Assembly (NCBI GenBank): GCA_023428135.1
Contig: JAEYZG010000045.1
Span: forward strand, 141,741 to 205,740
From: Bacteroidota bacterium
Lineage (GTDB): Bacteria > Bacteroidota > Bacteroidia > Cytophagales > Cytophagaceae
Direction: 5' to 3'
DNA length: 64,000 bases
Numbering within the stretch: the first letter of the stretch is position 1; every line of letters begins with the position of its first letter. Below, one piece after another: positions 55,154 to 63,602 of the stretch. The notes below the pieces were generated by a model. That model searched no databases, was not told the origin of the DNA, and worked only from the letters and a program-made list of their open reading frames with translations. The translations under genes were made by a program, and so were the position numbers.

Positions 55154-55219
55154 AGTTTTATAAAAATTAAATCAAACATAAACGATAACTTCACTTTTTG
55201 TATAAGCCCCAACATCTAA

Positions 55220-56701
55220 CTAATTCTTCACAAATCTTGATGTATATATAACTCCACCTTCATTGAGAATCATTAAAGAATAGATTCCTGCTTTGAGACT
55301 ATTAACATCAACCGTTTCTTCTGTACCAATAAAATTTCCATACAATACTTCCCTTCCCTCCACATTAAAGACCTTATAGGATGTATTCTGAATACCTTCG
55401 CTTGAAACAAAGAGCCTGTCTGTTGCAGGATTGGGAGAAAGACTAACAGCAGCACTGATTTTATTGGGATAAGTACTCAATACTAAATCCATTGGAGTGC
55501 CCCATTCTCCATGGGATTTTTTGTAATAGACCAGTTCTCTTCCATACTCTCCCAACATTCCTAAAGTTGTTTGTATATAATACGGGCCACCGAGTCCTTG
55601 CATATATTCCAATGGTTTTTTATAATATATATAAACTGATAAAATAGGCGCATAACATGAATCTTTATCGCTTGCAAGGTAATAAAGATGTTCATATATA
55701 GATTTTGTCATTACTGGAGGTGAAACACTTAAAAGCTGAAAGTTAGATAGAAGTTCATATCTATCTTCCGCATATTTCCTCTCATTTACCTTATTGGATA
55801 TTTCATTAACCCATGTGAATTCCGGATATAAAGGAACTTTTAAAAATAAGGTATCGAACTTTACAATAACTTCATTCCGAAAAGGTAAGACATTCTCAAC
55901 AATGGAAATTTCATATATAACAGTATCCCCTGCTGTTGTTATAGATTTTTCAAGAACTTTCTGTATAATTTTCTTTTTATCTTTTTGATATTCAAATTCA
56001 CGGATATGCAGCTCATCTCCAACTTCAAAATCAAAAAAGTCTTTCTCGGTTAAATTCTTTACGCCTATATCAATTTTATCTATTCCAGATAATATGTGAC
56101 CTGTAGTATCACGAGGGAACCATAGAAGATCGTATGTTTTTACAAATCCATATTTTTTACTAATCTTCCATTCTTTTCCATTGAAAGGATGACTTAACGA
56201 AATATTGTCATTATTTCTCTTCAAAGATATTGATATAGTCAAAACGGAGTCAGTCACCAGATCTTCATATATAGAAAAAGCTTCAACCCTCTTATTGGTG
56301 ACAGTAGCTACAAAATGATTCTGTTTACCTTTAAAAAAGATCCAGGAGTCATTTATGTCAGCATATTTCTTAAATATAATTGAGTCCCCATCTCGGTTAA
56401 TAAAAATTTCTCGATGATCTTTAGTCATAATTATCTTCTTACCGGTCCATGCATAACCATTTGTCGGTACACATCCATCTGCATCTTCGAATACCCGGTA
56501 ATTATCATACAGTGTATCTTCATTAACCACTGAGGTAGATTCAATTCTAATGGGGATAAAAATACTAGTTGGACTCTCCCATTGCCAGCTTGGTATTCCT
56601 TGATACTTATAAAAATAAGTGCCATCTGCATGAATAGTTTTAAACTGAGCAAATGAGTTTAAAGAAAAGATTAAACAAATCAGTAGCAATAATTTTCTCA
56701 T
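55220..56701 (-). CDS. T9SS-exported protein of unknown family, copy 2
   Basis: 493 residues with a signal peptide (LLICLIFSLNSFAQF) and a T9SS type A domain (SLSPNPATDRLFVS to SRFVKN). The body follows copies 1 and 3: GYAWTGKKIIMTKDHREIF, YADINDSWIFF, GKEWKISKKYGFVKTYDLL, EVGDELHIREFE and ELVYYKKSHGEWGTP. It sits 66 bases upstream of copy 3 with no clear terminator, so the two may be cotranscribed. Function unknown; a surface structural or adhesive role is only a guess. Confidence 0.85.
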   Translation of the reverse strand: MRKLLLLICLIFSLNSFAQFKTIHADGTYFYKYQGIPSWQWESPTSIFIPIRIESTSVVNEDTLYDNYRVFEDADGCVPTNGYAWTGKKIIMTKDHREIFINRDGDSIIFKKYADINDSWIFFKGKQNHFVATVTNKRVEAFSIYEDLVTDSVLTISISLKRNNDNISLSHPFNGKEWKISKKYGFVKTYDLLWFPRDTTGHILSGIDKIDIGVKNLTEKDFFDFEVGDELHIREFEYQKDKKKIIQKVLEKSITTAGDTVIYEISIVENVLPFRNEVIVKFDTLFLKVPLYPEFTWVNEISNKVNERKYAEDRYELLSNFQLLSVSPPVMTKSIYEHLYYLASDKDSCYAPILSVYIYYKKPLEYMQGLGGPYYIQTTLGMLGEYGRELVYYKKSHGEWGTPMDLVLSTYPNKISAAVSLSPNPATDRLFVSSEGIQNTSYKVFNVEGREVLYGNFIGTEETVDVNSLKAGIYSLMILNEGGVIYTSRFVKN

Positions 56702-56752
56702 AAATAGTATTAATAAAAAATAAAATGATCTATAGCTCTAGTGCATAAAAAA

Positions 56753-56776
56753 GCCTTAAGTTATATTCCTTAAGGC
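56753..56776 (-). terminator. Terminator of the first tandem paralogue
   Basis: GCCTTAAG (56753-56760) pairs perfectly with CTTAAGGC (56769-56776), and TTTTTT follows on the minus strand. Confidence 0.75.
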
Positions 56777-56791
56777 CTTATAAACTTGAAA

Positions 56792-58315
56792 TTAATTCTT
56801 CACAAACCTTGAAGTATAGACAACTCCTCCTTCTTTCATAATCATTAAAGAATAGATGCCGGTTTTAAGGCTGTTTACATCAATGCTCTCTTCTGTATTG
56901 AATAAGTTCCCTGTGAGCATCTCTCTACCTTCGATGTTATATACCTTGTAGATTGTATTCTGAATACCTTCGCTTAAAACTTTAAGTCTGTCTGTTGTTG
57001 GGTTTGGTGAGAGACTTATGGCCATGTTTAGCTTATTTGCATAAACTCCTAATACAAGGTTGTATGGAGTTCCCCATTCTTTAGATCCCTTTTTATAATA
57101 AACCAATTGCTCTCCTTCTGTGGTAGAAAATGGGAAGTTCTCCTTATAAACTGAATAATATGGTCCTCCTAAACCTTCTATAAACTCCATAAACATAGGT
57201 ATTCCATCAACTATTTCCTCATAGCATGAATCGTTTTCCGGTGAATAAAAATTTAAACTGGCCAATGTCTTGGACATAAAAGAAGTCCTGCTATCTATAT
57301 ACTGATAATTGTATTTCGCTTCATGACTAAACACTCCTCCATTTCTCCACACTGCTTTACAAGGCAATTCGTTTAAGGATTCATAATCCGATTGAAAAGA
57401 AAATTGCCGCGTAACAGTATCTACGCCAGCTGAAAATATTTCCCCTTCCGGAATTCTTTGAGATTCGTTATAGCTGATTTCAACTTTATATGTAACGTTG
57501 TCACTATTTAAACTTTTAGACAGAATCCGCTGAACCACCTTTCTTTCCTTAAAATAATAACCCTCTATATAGTCACGGACATGTAAGATATCCCCCACTT
57601 CAAAATTATAAACATCTGCTAGTGTTAAATTCTTAACTCCGATATTTTCAACCCCGGCTAGAGTCAGGGTATTTGTATCAAGAGGAAAATTCAATAAATC
57701 ATATGCTTTAATAAAGCCATAACTTTTACTGACTTTCCATTCCTTTCCATCAAAAGGATGCTCAAGTGAACTGTTATCAGAATTCTTTCTATATGAAATT
57801 GAAATAGTCATGACAGAATCGGTAACAGGCGTTCCATCAATACTAAAGGTTTCCGGCTCCTTTTTGGTAACAGTGGCGAAAAAATGATTCTCACTTGTAT
57901 TAAAAAATATCCATGTATCATTCAAATCTGCGTACTTTCTAAATACTAAAGAGTCATCATTTATATTGATATAAACTTCTCTCTGATCTTCAGTCATCAG
58001 AATTTTTTTTCCTGTCCATGCCCATCCTTTATTTGTCAGATAACAAGGATCTCCAGATTCTGTGTTCTCGTTTCGTCTGAAAACACTGTAGTTATGATAA
58101 ATTGTATCTGCCCCAATGATCTCATTTCGTTCTATTGAGACCGGAATAAAATCTCCCGAAGGTCCATATATTCCTAGCCTGCTTTGATCTGTACTCTGGG
58201 CCTTGTACTGGTAAAAACTTTTCTTGTCAGAATGAATTGTCTTAAACTGAGCAAATGAGCTTAGAGAGGAAAATATCAGTAATGCAGGTAAAAATTTTTT
58301 CATAGTTTTCTTCAT
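56792..58315 (-). CDS. T9SS-exported protein of unknown family, copy 1
   Basis: 507 residues from ATG 58315; ATG 58303 (MKKFLPALL) is equally possible. Signal peptide (LLIFSSLSSFAQF), body and T9SS type A domain (SLSPNPTTDRLKVL to SRFVKN) correspond to copies 2 and 3, with GWAWTGKKILMTEDQREVY, YADLNDTWIFF, GKEWKVSKSYGFIKAYDLL and EVGDILHVRDY. It is the most distant of the three. Its own terminator suggests separate transcription. No function can be assigned. Confidence 0.85.
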   Translation of the reverse strand: MKKTMKKFLPALLIFSSLSSFAQFKTIHSDKKSFYQYKAQSTDQSRLGIYGPSGDFIPVSIERNEIIGADTIYHNYSVFRRNENTESGDPCYLTNKGWAWTGKKILMTEDQREVYININDDSLVFRKYADLNDTWIFFNTSENHFFATVTKKEPETFSIDGTPVTDSVMTISISYRKNSDNSSLEHPFDGKEWKVSKSYGFIKAYDLLNFPLDTNTLTLAGVENIGVKNLTLADVYNFEVGDILHVRDYIEGYYFKERKVVQRILSKSLNSDNVTYKVEISYNESQRIPEGEIFSAGVDTVTRQFSFQSDYESLNELPCKAVWRNGGVFSHEAKYNYQYIDSRTSFMSKTLASLNFYSPENDSCYEEIVDGIPMFMEFIEGLGGPYYSVYKENFPFSTTEGEQLVYYKKGSKEWGTPYNLVLGVYANKLNMAISLSPNPTTDRLKVLSEGIQNTIYKVYNIEGREMLTGNLFNTEESIDVNSLKTGIYSLMIMKEGGVVYTSRFVKN

Positions 58316-58596
58316 ATTAAAAATATCTTAGTTATACATGCTTTTAACTTAATGATCAAAATCTATATAAATAGACGATAAAATGATCCATTCGTTCCCA
58401 GCAAAATTTAAATATCCTCATAAAAAATTGCAAAAAAACAGCACAAACAAAAACATATCACTCATTAACAGATACTTGCAATAAAAAACCAAACTTTTGT
58501 ATTTTCCAAATCAAAAAATTTCTAATATTCTTAAACATTTTAACGATTTTTTCACTTTAGCTTCTCAGTTTTCATAAACCATTTAAACTTATTACT

Positions 58597-58743
58597 ATGG
58601 GAAAAGGAGATAAAAAGTCTACAAAAGGAAAGCTCTTTAAAGGGAGTTTTGGAAACTCCAGAAAAAGGAAAGTAGAAAAAGCAGATGTTAAACCTGCTGC
58701 AACAGCAGCTCCGGTAGCAGCTTCAAAGAAAAAAACTTCCTGA
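58597..58743 (+). CDS. 30S ribosomal protein THX (bTHX)
   Basis: 48 residues. The start MGKGDKKSTKGKLFKGSFGN and following RKRK match the small, extremely basic ribosomal protein THX (S31/PSRP-4 family), which sits at the top of the 30S head near the 16S rRNA. Bacteroidota proteins of this family commonly begin MGKGDKKS. The last 20 residues are an Ala/Lys tail (PAATAAPVAASKKKTS) that is longer and more Ala-rich than I expect. A hairpin follows 23 bases after the stop codon. On the opposite strand only a shadow frame exists. Confidence 0.88.
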   Translation: MGKGDKKSTKGKLFKGSFGNSRKRKVEKADVKPAATAAPVAASKKKTS

Positions 58744-58766
58744 CTGTTTTTCAACCCAATTTTAGA

Positions 58767-58791
58767 AAAGCACACCACCTCAGTGTGCTTT
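58767..58791 (+). terminator. Terminator of the bTHX gene
   Basis: AAAGCACAC (58767-58775) pairs perfectly with GTGTGCTTT (58783-58791). The T tract is short. Confidence 0.7.
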
Positions 58792-58961
58792 AACCTCATT
58801 CCTTTGATTTTAATACAACCTATTTCACAACATCTTCCATCCTCCCTATATAAATTTTATATAAACTGCTCCAAAGATTATCTATCTTTCTATTTTCCCC
58901 GTTAAAGTTTGGACCTGTCTTCGGATTTTACTTTATTACCACAAACAAGTATTAAAATTCT

Positions 58962-60491
58962 ATGAAAAAACTTTCATTCTTACTTTTTTTCATTATTTGT
59001 TTCAGCACAACAAAAAAGGCTTACTCTCAAGGCACTAGCCTCAGCCAGCCGATCAATTCACCGCTAGGAGATGAATTAAACCCCAGTGTTAGCGCAGATG
59101 GCAAAACCTTACTATTTCTTTCCAACTATGGTGAGGAAAAAGCATATCCGGTAATAAGCTATCTTAAATCCGGTGTATGGACCAGGCCAGATGAAGTAAC
59201 TGCACTTAATACCCCCTCTACTAAGCTTAACAACAATCTTGGATATAATTTAAGCCCAATGGGGAATGAGATATTCTTTTCAAGCAACAGATATGGCAGT
59301 ATCGGGAGCAATGATATCTGGTTCGTTGAAAAAACCGCTACGGGATGGTCATCCCCTAAAAACCCTGGAAAACCTTTAAATTCTGCACAAGGAGAAGCCG
59401 ATCCAAGTTTATCCCCTGATGGCAAGCAACTGTATTATGTAAAATGGACAGATAAAAAATCATCTACAGGATTGCCTTGTGGTAAAATAGTTGTTTCTCA
59501 AAGAACAAGTAAAGAAGGTTTCAGAGAGCCTGCAGACCTCCCTTCTCCCGTTAATTCTGGTTGTGAATGTTCTCCAAGAATTCTATCAGACGGAAAAACA
59601 TTAATATTCAGCTCAGAAAGAACCGGAGGCAAAGGAGGATTTGACTTTTATAAAACGCATCGTAAAGACGATGGCAGCTGGTCTGCTCCCATCCCTCTTG
59701 CCTTTATCAATTCTAAAGAAGATGAAATTTATCCAGCCATTCCTGCCAATGCTGAAATGATTTATTATACTGCCATTAACGGCAAATCAAAAGACATCTA
59801 TAGAGGTAAACTTTCTCAGGAGTTCCAGCCTGACAGAGTATTTATGCTTGCTGGAAAAATAAAAGAAGAAACTGGAAAAACGGTTGCCGGAAAAATTATA
59901 GTCACAGAACTTCCTTCCAAAAAACTTATTTCTGTTTTAAATCTGAAACCAGACGAACCATACCTGATCATACTTCCAAAAGGAAAAACATTTGATGTTA
60001 CAGCTTATGGAGGTACTAAAGGATGGTTCTATAATGGTAGCAGCATTCCACTTGATACACTTACCAAATCTGTTTACAAAGAGCAGGATTTCAAACTGCC
60101 CGCAGTAAAACTAAACGCCGCTATTGATCTTTCCGATATTCAGTTTGAGGGAAGTACTCTATCTCCATCCTCAACTATGAATCTTGATAAACTGGTAAAA
60201 TGGCTTCAGGAAAATCCGACAGCAGCAATTGAAATAGGCACATCTATTTCTGAAGTAAAGTCTGATACAGTTCAAGCACCTGAACTCACTGAAGTAAAAG
60301 AGGAAACTGTAACGCAGGACACTACGGCATATATCCGCAAGATTTATCATAATGATGTTACACCGAAACAGGCTGATGCCATAGCAACCTATCTTACCCA
60401 AAAAGGAATTGCAAGTGCAAGAATAAAACCAGTGGGATATGGAGACAAGAAAAAAGAAAACAAATCTGAAATTACTATTCTGAAAGAATAA
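58962..60491 (+). CDS. PD40-repeat protein with degenerate OmpA-like C-terminus
   Basis: 509 residues: a signal peptide (cut near KAYSQG), then WD40-like PD40 blades (about 30-290: LNPSVSADGKTLLFLSN, YNLSPMGNEIFFSSNR, ADPSLSPDGKQLYYV, CSPRILSDGKTLIFSS). A small beta domain precedes an OmpA-like region at about 400-509. In that region the NxxLSxxRA peptidoglycan-binding stretch is replaced by NDVTPKQADAIATYL, so binding to the cell wall is doubtful. Relatives with TPR, PD40 and OmpA parts include the T9SS protein PorE; this one lacks the TPR part. Probably periplasmic. Confidence 0.8.
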   Translation: MKKLSFLLFFIICFSTTKKAYSQGTSLSQPINSPLGDELNPSVSADGKTLLFLSNYGEEKAYPVISYLKSGVWTRPDEVTALNTPSTKLNNNLGYNLSPMGNEIFFSSNRYGSIGSNDIWFVEKTATGWSSPKNPGKPLNSAQGEADPSLSPDGKQLYYVKWTDKKSSTGLPCGKIVVSQRTSKEGFREPADLPSPVNSGCECSPRILSDGKTLIFSSERTGGKGGFDFYKTHRKDDGSWSAPIPLAFINSKEDEIYPAIPANAEMIYYTAINGKSKDIYRGKLSQEFQPDRVFMLAGKIKEETGKTVAGKIIVTELPSKKLISVLNLKPDEPYLIILPKGKTFDVTAYGGTKGWFYNGSSIPLDTLTKSVYKEQDFKLPAVKLNAAIDLSDIQFEGSTLSPSSTMNLDKLVKWLQENPTAAIEIGTSISEVKSDTVQAPELTEVKEETVTQDTTAYIRKIYHNDVTPKQADAIATYLTQKGIASARIKPVGYGDKKKENKSEITILKE

Positions 60492-60511
60492 GAATACAAG
60501 AACAAAAGATT

Positions 60512-60552
60512 AAAAGAACTCATTGATTTTTAATTATTCAATGAGTTCTTTT
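60512..60552. terminator. Bidirectional terminator
   Basis: AAAAGAACTCATTGA (60512-60526) pairs perfectly with 60538-60552 around an 11-base loop, between convergent genes. Confidence 0.88.
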
Positions 60553-60576
60553 GATTTATAGAATATCTATATCAAG

Positions 60577-60921
60577 TCATTTTTTCCTTGCAGGAAAAGA
60601 TCTTTTATAATTATGTTCTATGTATCCTCCTCCAGACAAATCACACTCGATTTTCTGAGAAGACGAATTCCTCTCCATGTCCTCATCACAATCTTTATAA
60701 ATAATAATACTTTCATTGGGTTTTGCAAAAGTATTTTTATAATTGTGACTTGAACGGTAATGATTTTCGTCTTCAACAGTCCCGTAATACTTCTGTTGTT
60801 CAACAGTTTCTTTTTTGGTTGAAGGAGAAAATTGCTGTTTGTAATTTTGATTAGTTTGTGCCATTAAATTTGCTGAAAAGAATATCAACGCTCCTGCCAG
60901 CCAACCCTTCATCTCTCTCAT
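60577..60921 (-). CDS. Small secreted protein with three NYK motifs
   Basis: 114 residues from the ATG at 60921, which has AAGGA just upstream; the frame extends to a TTG at 60948. A signal peptide (GALIFFSANLMAQ) precedes a polar mature part of about 90 residues. A short motif occurs three times: QNYKQQFSPS, HNYKNTFAKP and HNYKRSFPAR. Two Cys in the mature protein may form a disulfide. I recognise no family. It is a single gene. Confidence 0.65.
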   Translation of the reverse strand: MREMKGWLAGALIFFSANLMAQTNQNYKQQFSPSTKKETVEQQKYYGTVEDENHYRSSHNYKNTFAKPNESIIIYKDCDEDMERNSSSQKIECDLSGGGYIEHNYKRSFPARKK

Positions 60922-61074
60922 TATTCCTTCCCATTTTGAAAAGAACAAAGTAAGATAGGGCTATTGTTTCACAGCAATGGAATTATTAAAGTTCAGATTG
61001 AAATATTCGAAGGATACAAAGGAGTTTAAGCTGCACTTTTCCGTACTTATCGTTATAATCCTTTATTGAGCATA

Positions 61075-61608
61075 TTATTTTTTTATTGTATAAACGACTG
61101 AAGAACGTTTATTAGTCGAGATTCCTAATTCTATAATGTTCTTTTTGTTGAAAGATCTTTCTTCCAGCATTGGTTCACCTAATATTTCGAAATAAAATTT
61201 CTCTTCAAAGACATGTGGCAGAAAACCCGCCATACCTAAGAGAACCATTCTATTTACTTCATTTCGTCCAACTACAAGTTTTTTCTCATCAAGAAAACTA
61301 AAAACCTCTCTGATTACTCGAGGATTTAAAGAAAGTGAAACCTCCGTAAAATCAAGGAATATAGTATAGTCAAAATTTTTCATGTACGCTTTAAGGAAAG
61401 CATTATGTACCTTCTCAGGAAATGTATCTCCAAATTGTACATAGCTGCCATTGCATAGACATTGAGCAGCAAGACGTCCTTCCTCTGTTTTAGAAAATAC
61501 GAATATTTCTGATACCACTGGCTTCAACAACCTGATAATAGCTTCAAGCTGTTCAAAGGAGAGTTTTAGGTCATTCCAGAAAACCATTACTAATTCTTTT
61601 CTTTCCAT
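61075..61608 (-). CDS. Divergent DUF2064-like protein
   Basis: 177 residues from the ATG at 61608; ATG 61587 is possible, and the frame reaches a GTG at 61698. FGDTFPEKVHNAFLKAYMKNFDY, taken as two halves FGDTFPEKVHNAF and LKAYMKNFDY, followed by TIFLDFTEVSLSLNP and KLVVGRNEVNRMVLLGMAG, follows the order of DUF2064 glycosyltransferase-like proteins (GDLGERMxxAF, VLIGSDCPxLTP, VLGPAEDGGYYLIGL). The DCP and EDGGYY segments are replaced, so it is either a distant member or inactive. Function unknown; a profile comparison would decide. Confidence 0.6.
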   Translation of the reverse strand: MERKELVMVFWNDLKLSFEQLEAIIRLLKPVVSEIFVFSKTEEGRLAAQCLCNGSYVQFGDTFPEKVHNAFLKAYMKNFDYTIFLDFTEVSLSLNPRVIREVFSFLDEKKLVVGRNEVNRMVLLGMAGFLPHVFEEKFYFEILGEPMLEERSFNKKNIIELGISTNKRSSVVYTIKK

Positions 61609-61901
61609 AAAGCCTGAGATTAGGAAGTCTATAAACAAATTAATAGTAAAGATAGAAAGAACGAACGAAGAGTTAGGAGCAGGCACGTTGGCTCTCACTC
61701 TATCTTCTCGCTGTTTTATTCAACTCGGGCGGTAAATGTTTGATTTTAACATTATAAAAATAAAATTGTTTCTTTGCTTCCCAAGTGATTTTATCCACAA
61801 AAATTCAACATTCGCTGAACTATTTTTGCTTCATCAATAATCAAACTAATTGAAAGGTGCATGTTGTTTTGATGATGTAACATGGTTGAATGAGGACGGA
61901 T

Positions 61902-63050
61902 ATGGATAGATTAACTAGGGAAGATTTCGAAAGACTTGCAGGTATTAAAAGCCAAAACTGTATTTCAATATTTATACCAACCCATCATAAAGGAATGGAG
62001 GTAAATGAAGGCCTGGACTGGCTGCAGTTTAAGAACCAACTGACAGAGGTAAGAGACAAACTTCTGAAAAAGAATTATCAGGAAAAATATGTTACAGAAC
62101 TATTAGCTCCGGGTTTTAATCTTCTGAATGATACCGGCTTTTGGCATCTCCAGGATAAAGGACTGGCGGTATTTATGAATGATGAGAACATCAGGTACTT
62201 CCGTTTACCGGTTTCCTTTGAAGCTGAAAATTATGTAGGAAACGCATTTGTACTTGATCCTTTATTTATCTTCTTCAGAGAAGAAGGAAAATTTTATACA
62301 ATGGCATTAAGTCAGAAAAAAGTGAAATTATTCCGGAATAGCAGATATCACTTTGAGGAGATCCCACTTCCCTCTTCTGTCCCACAAAACATAGATGAAA
62401 TATTATCCCAATACGAATTTACCAAAAGAACCATGCAGGGTAAAAATGTGGGAGGTGGTACTATTTATCATTCTCATACAGACAGCTTTTACAATGACCA
62501 GTATACTCTGGAATTCTTCAGACAGGTCAATATAGGGATCAACGAAGCTTTAAGGGATGAAGAAAAACTTCCTTTAGTGCTTTATGCCGTTGATTCAATG
62601 CATTCAGTATATGAGAAGGCCAATTCATATCCAAACCTTTTCAAAGAAGGTGTTAATGGAAACCCTGATCACCTTCTCGATCAAGAGATTTTCGAAAAAT
62701 CTTTGAATATAATGAGAGCTGAAATGCTCAAACCACTTAAAAAGAAAATTGAAACTTATAATGCCTTTGCAGGCACAGGTAAAACATCTTATGCTATAGA
62801 TGAAATCGTCAGAGAAGCTCAGGCCGGAAGAGTAGACACCCTCTTTATAGAAAAAAACAATCATTTATGGGGAACCTATGATGAACAATCAAAGGAAACC
62901 AAAATGGGTAAAGCTTCAGATAAAGACAGTACTTCATTAACTACTAGAGCTGCCGCATTTACTATTGAGAATGGTGGCTTTGTATATGAGGTAAGTCCGG
63001 AAGAAATGCCGGAAGCTGGTCAACCTATGGTTGCTGTCTTCAGATATTGA
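61902..63050 (+). CDS. baeRF-type release-factor-like protein
   Basis: 382 residues from the ATG at 61902, preceded by GAGGA; an ATG four codons earlier is possible. The start LTREDFERLAGIKSQNCISIFIPTH and the C-terminal Pelota/eRF1-like domain (DTLFIEKNNHLWGTYDEQSK, LTTRAAAFTIENGGFVYEVSPEEMP) match bacterial archaeo-eukaryotic release factor families, probably baeRF3 or baeRF7. These are thought to act on stalled or hibernating ribosomes; no GGQ motif is seen, as usual for several baeRF families. Cytoplasmic, single gene with a terminator. Confidence 0.83.
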   Translation: MDRLTREDFERLAGIKSQNCISIFIPTHHKGMEVNEGLDWLQFKNQLTEVRDKLLKKNYQEKYVTELLAPGFNLLNDTGFWHLQDKGLAVFMNDENIRYFRLPVSFEAENYVGNAFVLDPLFIFFREEGKFYTMALSQKKVKLFRNSRYHFEEIPLPSSVPQNIDEILSQYEFTKRTMQGKNVGGGTIYHSHTDSFYNDQYTLEFFRQVNIGINEALRDEEKLPLVLYAVDSMHSVYEKANSYPNLFKEGVNGNPDHLLDQEIFEKSLNIMRAEMLKPLKKKIETYNAFAGTGKTSYAIDEIVREAQAGRVDTLFIEKNNHLWGTYDEQSKETKMGKASDKDSTSLTTRAAAFTIENGGFVYEVSPEEMPEAGQPMVAVFRY

Positions 63051-63064
63051 TTCTTTCCAAATGA

Positions 63065-63104
63065 TAGCTGGTCTTTTCGCATAGGAAGAACCAGCTATTT
63101 TTTT
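63065..63104 (+). terminator. Terminator of the baeRF gene
   Basis: TAGCTGGTCTTTTC (63065-63078) pairs with GAAGAACCAGCTA (63085-63097), with a small bulge, followed by seven T. It overlaps the 3' end of the convergent gene. Confidence 0.82.
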
Positions 63105-63505
63105 AATGAATATGCTAAGTATGTACCAGCTAGCAACAGGCAATATTCTATAGATGAAAAGTGTTCTTGAACAAATAAAAGATAAAAATTATCGACATGA
63201 AAAATATCTGGAGGATGTACTACTGCGCAGTAGGTATACATGGCAAATAAATATCCGGCAATTGCCAAAATGCCAGACAATAAAGCGATAAAAAAAATTG
63301 ATCCACTTCCCTTAAAATTATAAATTAATCCGAATGAAATGCACCCAAGCATAATGGTACATGGTCTAAGGGTATAAAAAATTAGCATTTCCCAGCAAAA
63401 AACGAAAGTGAGAAATAAGACAATCCAGGAAAAAATGAACTTAATCCGTATATTTTTTTTTATCCTTCCTGAATGAGGATCGGATAAAGATAAAGGAAGA
63501 GACAT
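63095..63505 (-). CDS. Small membrane protein of unknown function
   Basis: 136 residues with about four hydrophobic segments: IKFIFSWIVLFLTFVFCWEML, read as IKFIFSWIVLF and LTFVFCWEML; CTIMLGCISFGLIY; IFFIALLSGILAIAGYLFAM; and YCLLLAGTYLAYSL. A basic N-terminus (GRIKKNIRIK) faces the cytoplasm by the positive-inside rule. I recognise no family. Its end overlaps the terminator of the convergent baeRF gene. The clear hydrophobic pattern makes a real gene likely. Confidence 0.6.
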   Translation of the reverse strand: MSLPLSLSDPHSGRIKKNIRIKFIFSWIVLFLTFVFCWEMLIFYTLRPCTIMLGCISFGLIYNFKGSGSIFFIALLSGILAIAGYLFAMYTYCAVVHPPDIFHVDNFYLLFVQEHFSSIEYCLLLAGTYLAYSLKK

Positions 63506-63602
63506 TGGTATATAGTTTGATTAATTATATAATTAATGTAAAACTAAGGCAACAAAATAATTCAGTGATTGCCTGACTATTAAAAAATTATTAAATCAAT
63601 AA

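Noticed and set aside
58572..58799. Minus-strand 75-codon frame
   Set aside because: It is the shadow of the bTHX gene on the plus strand.
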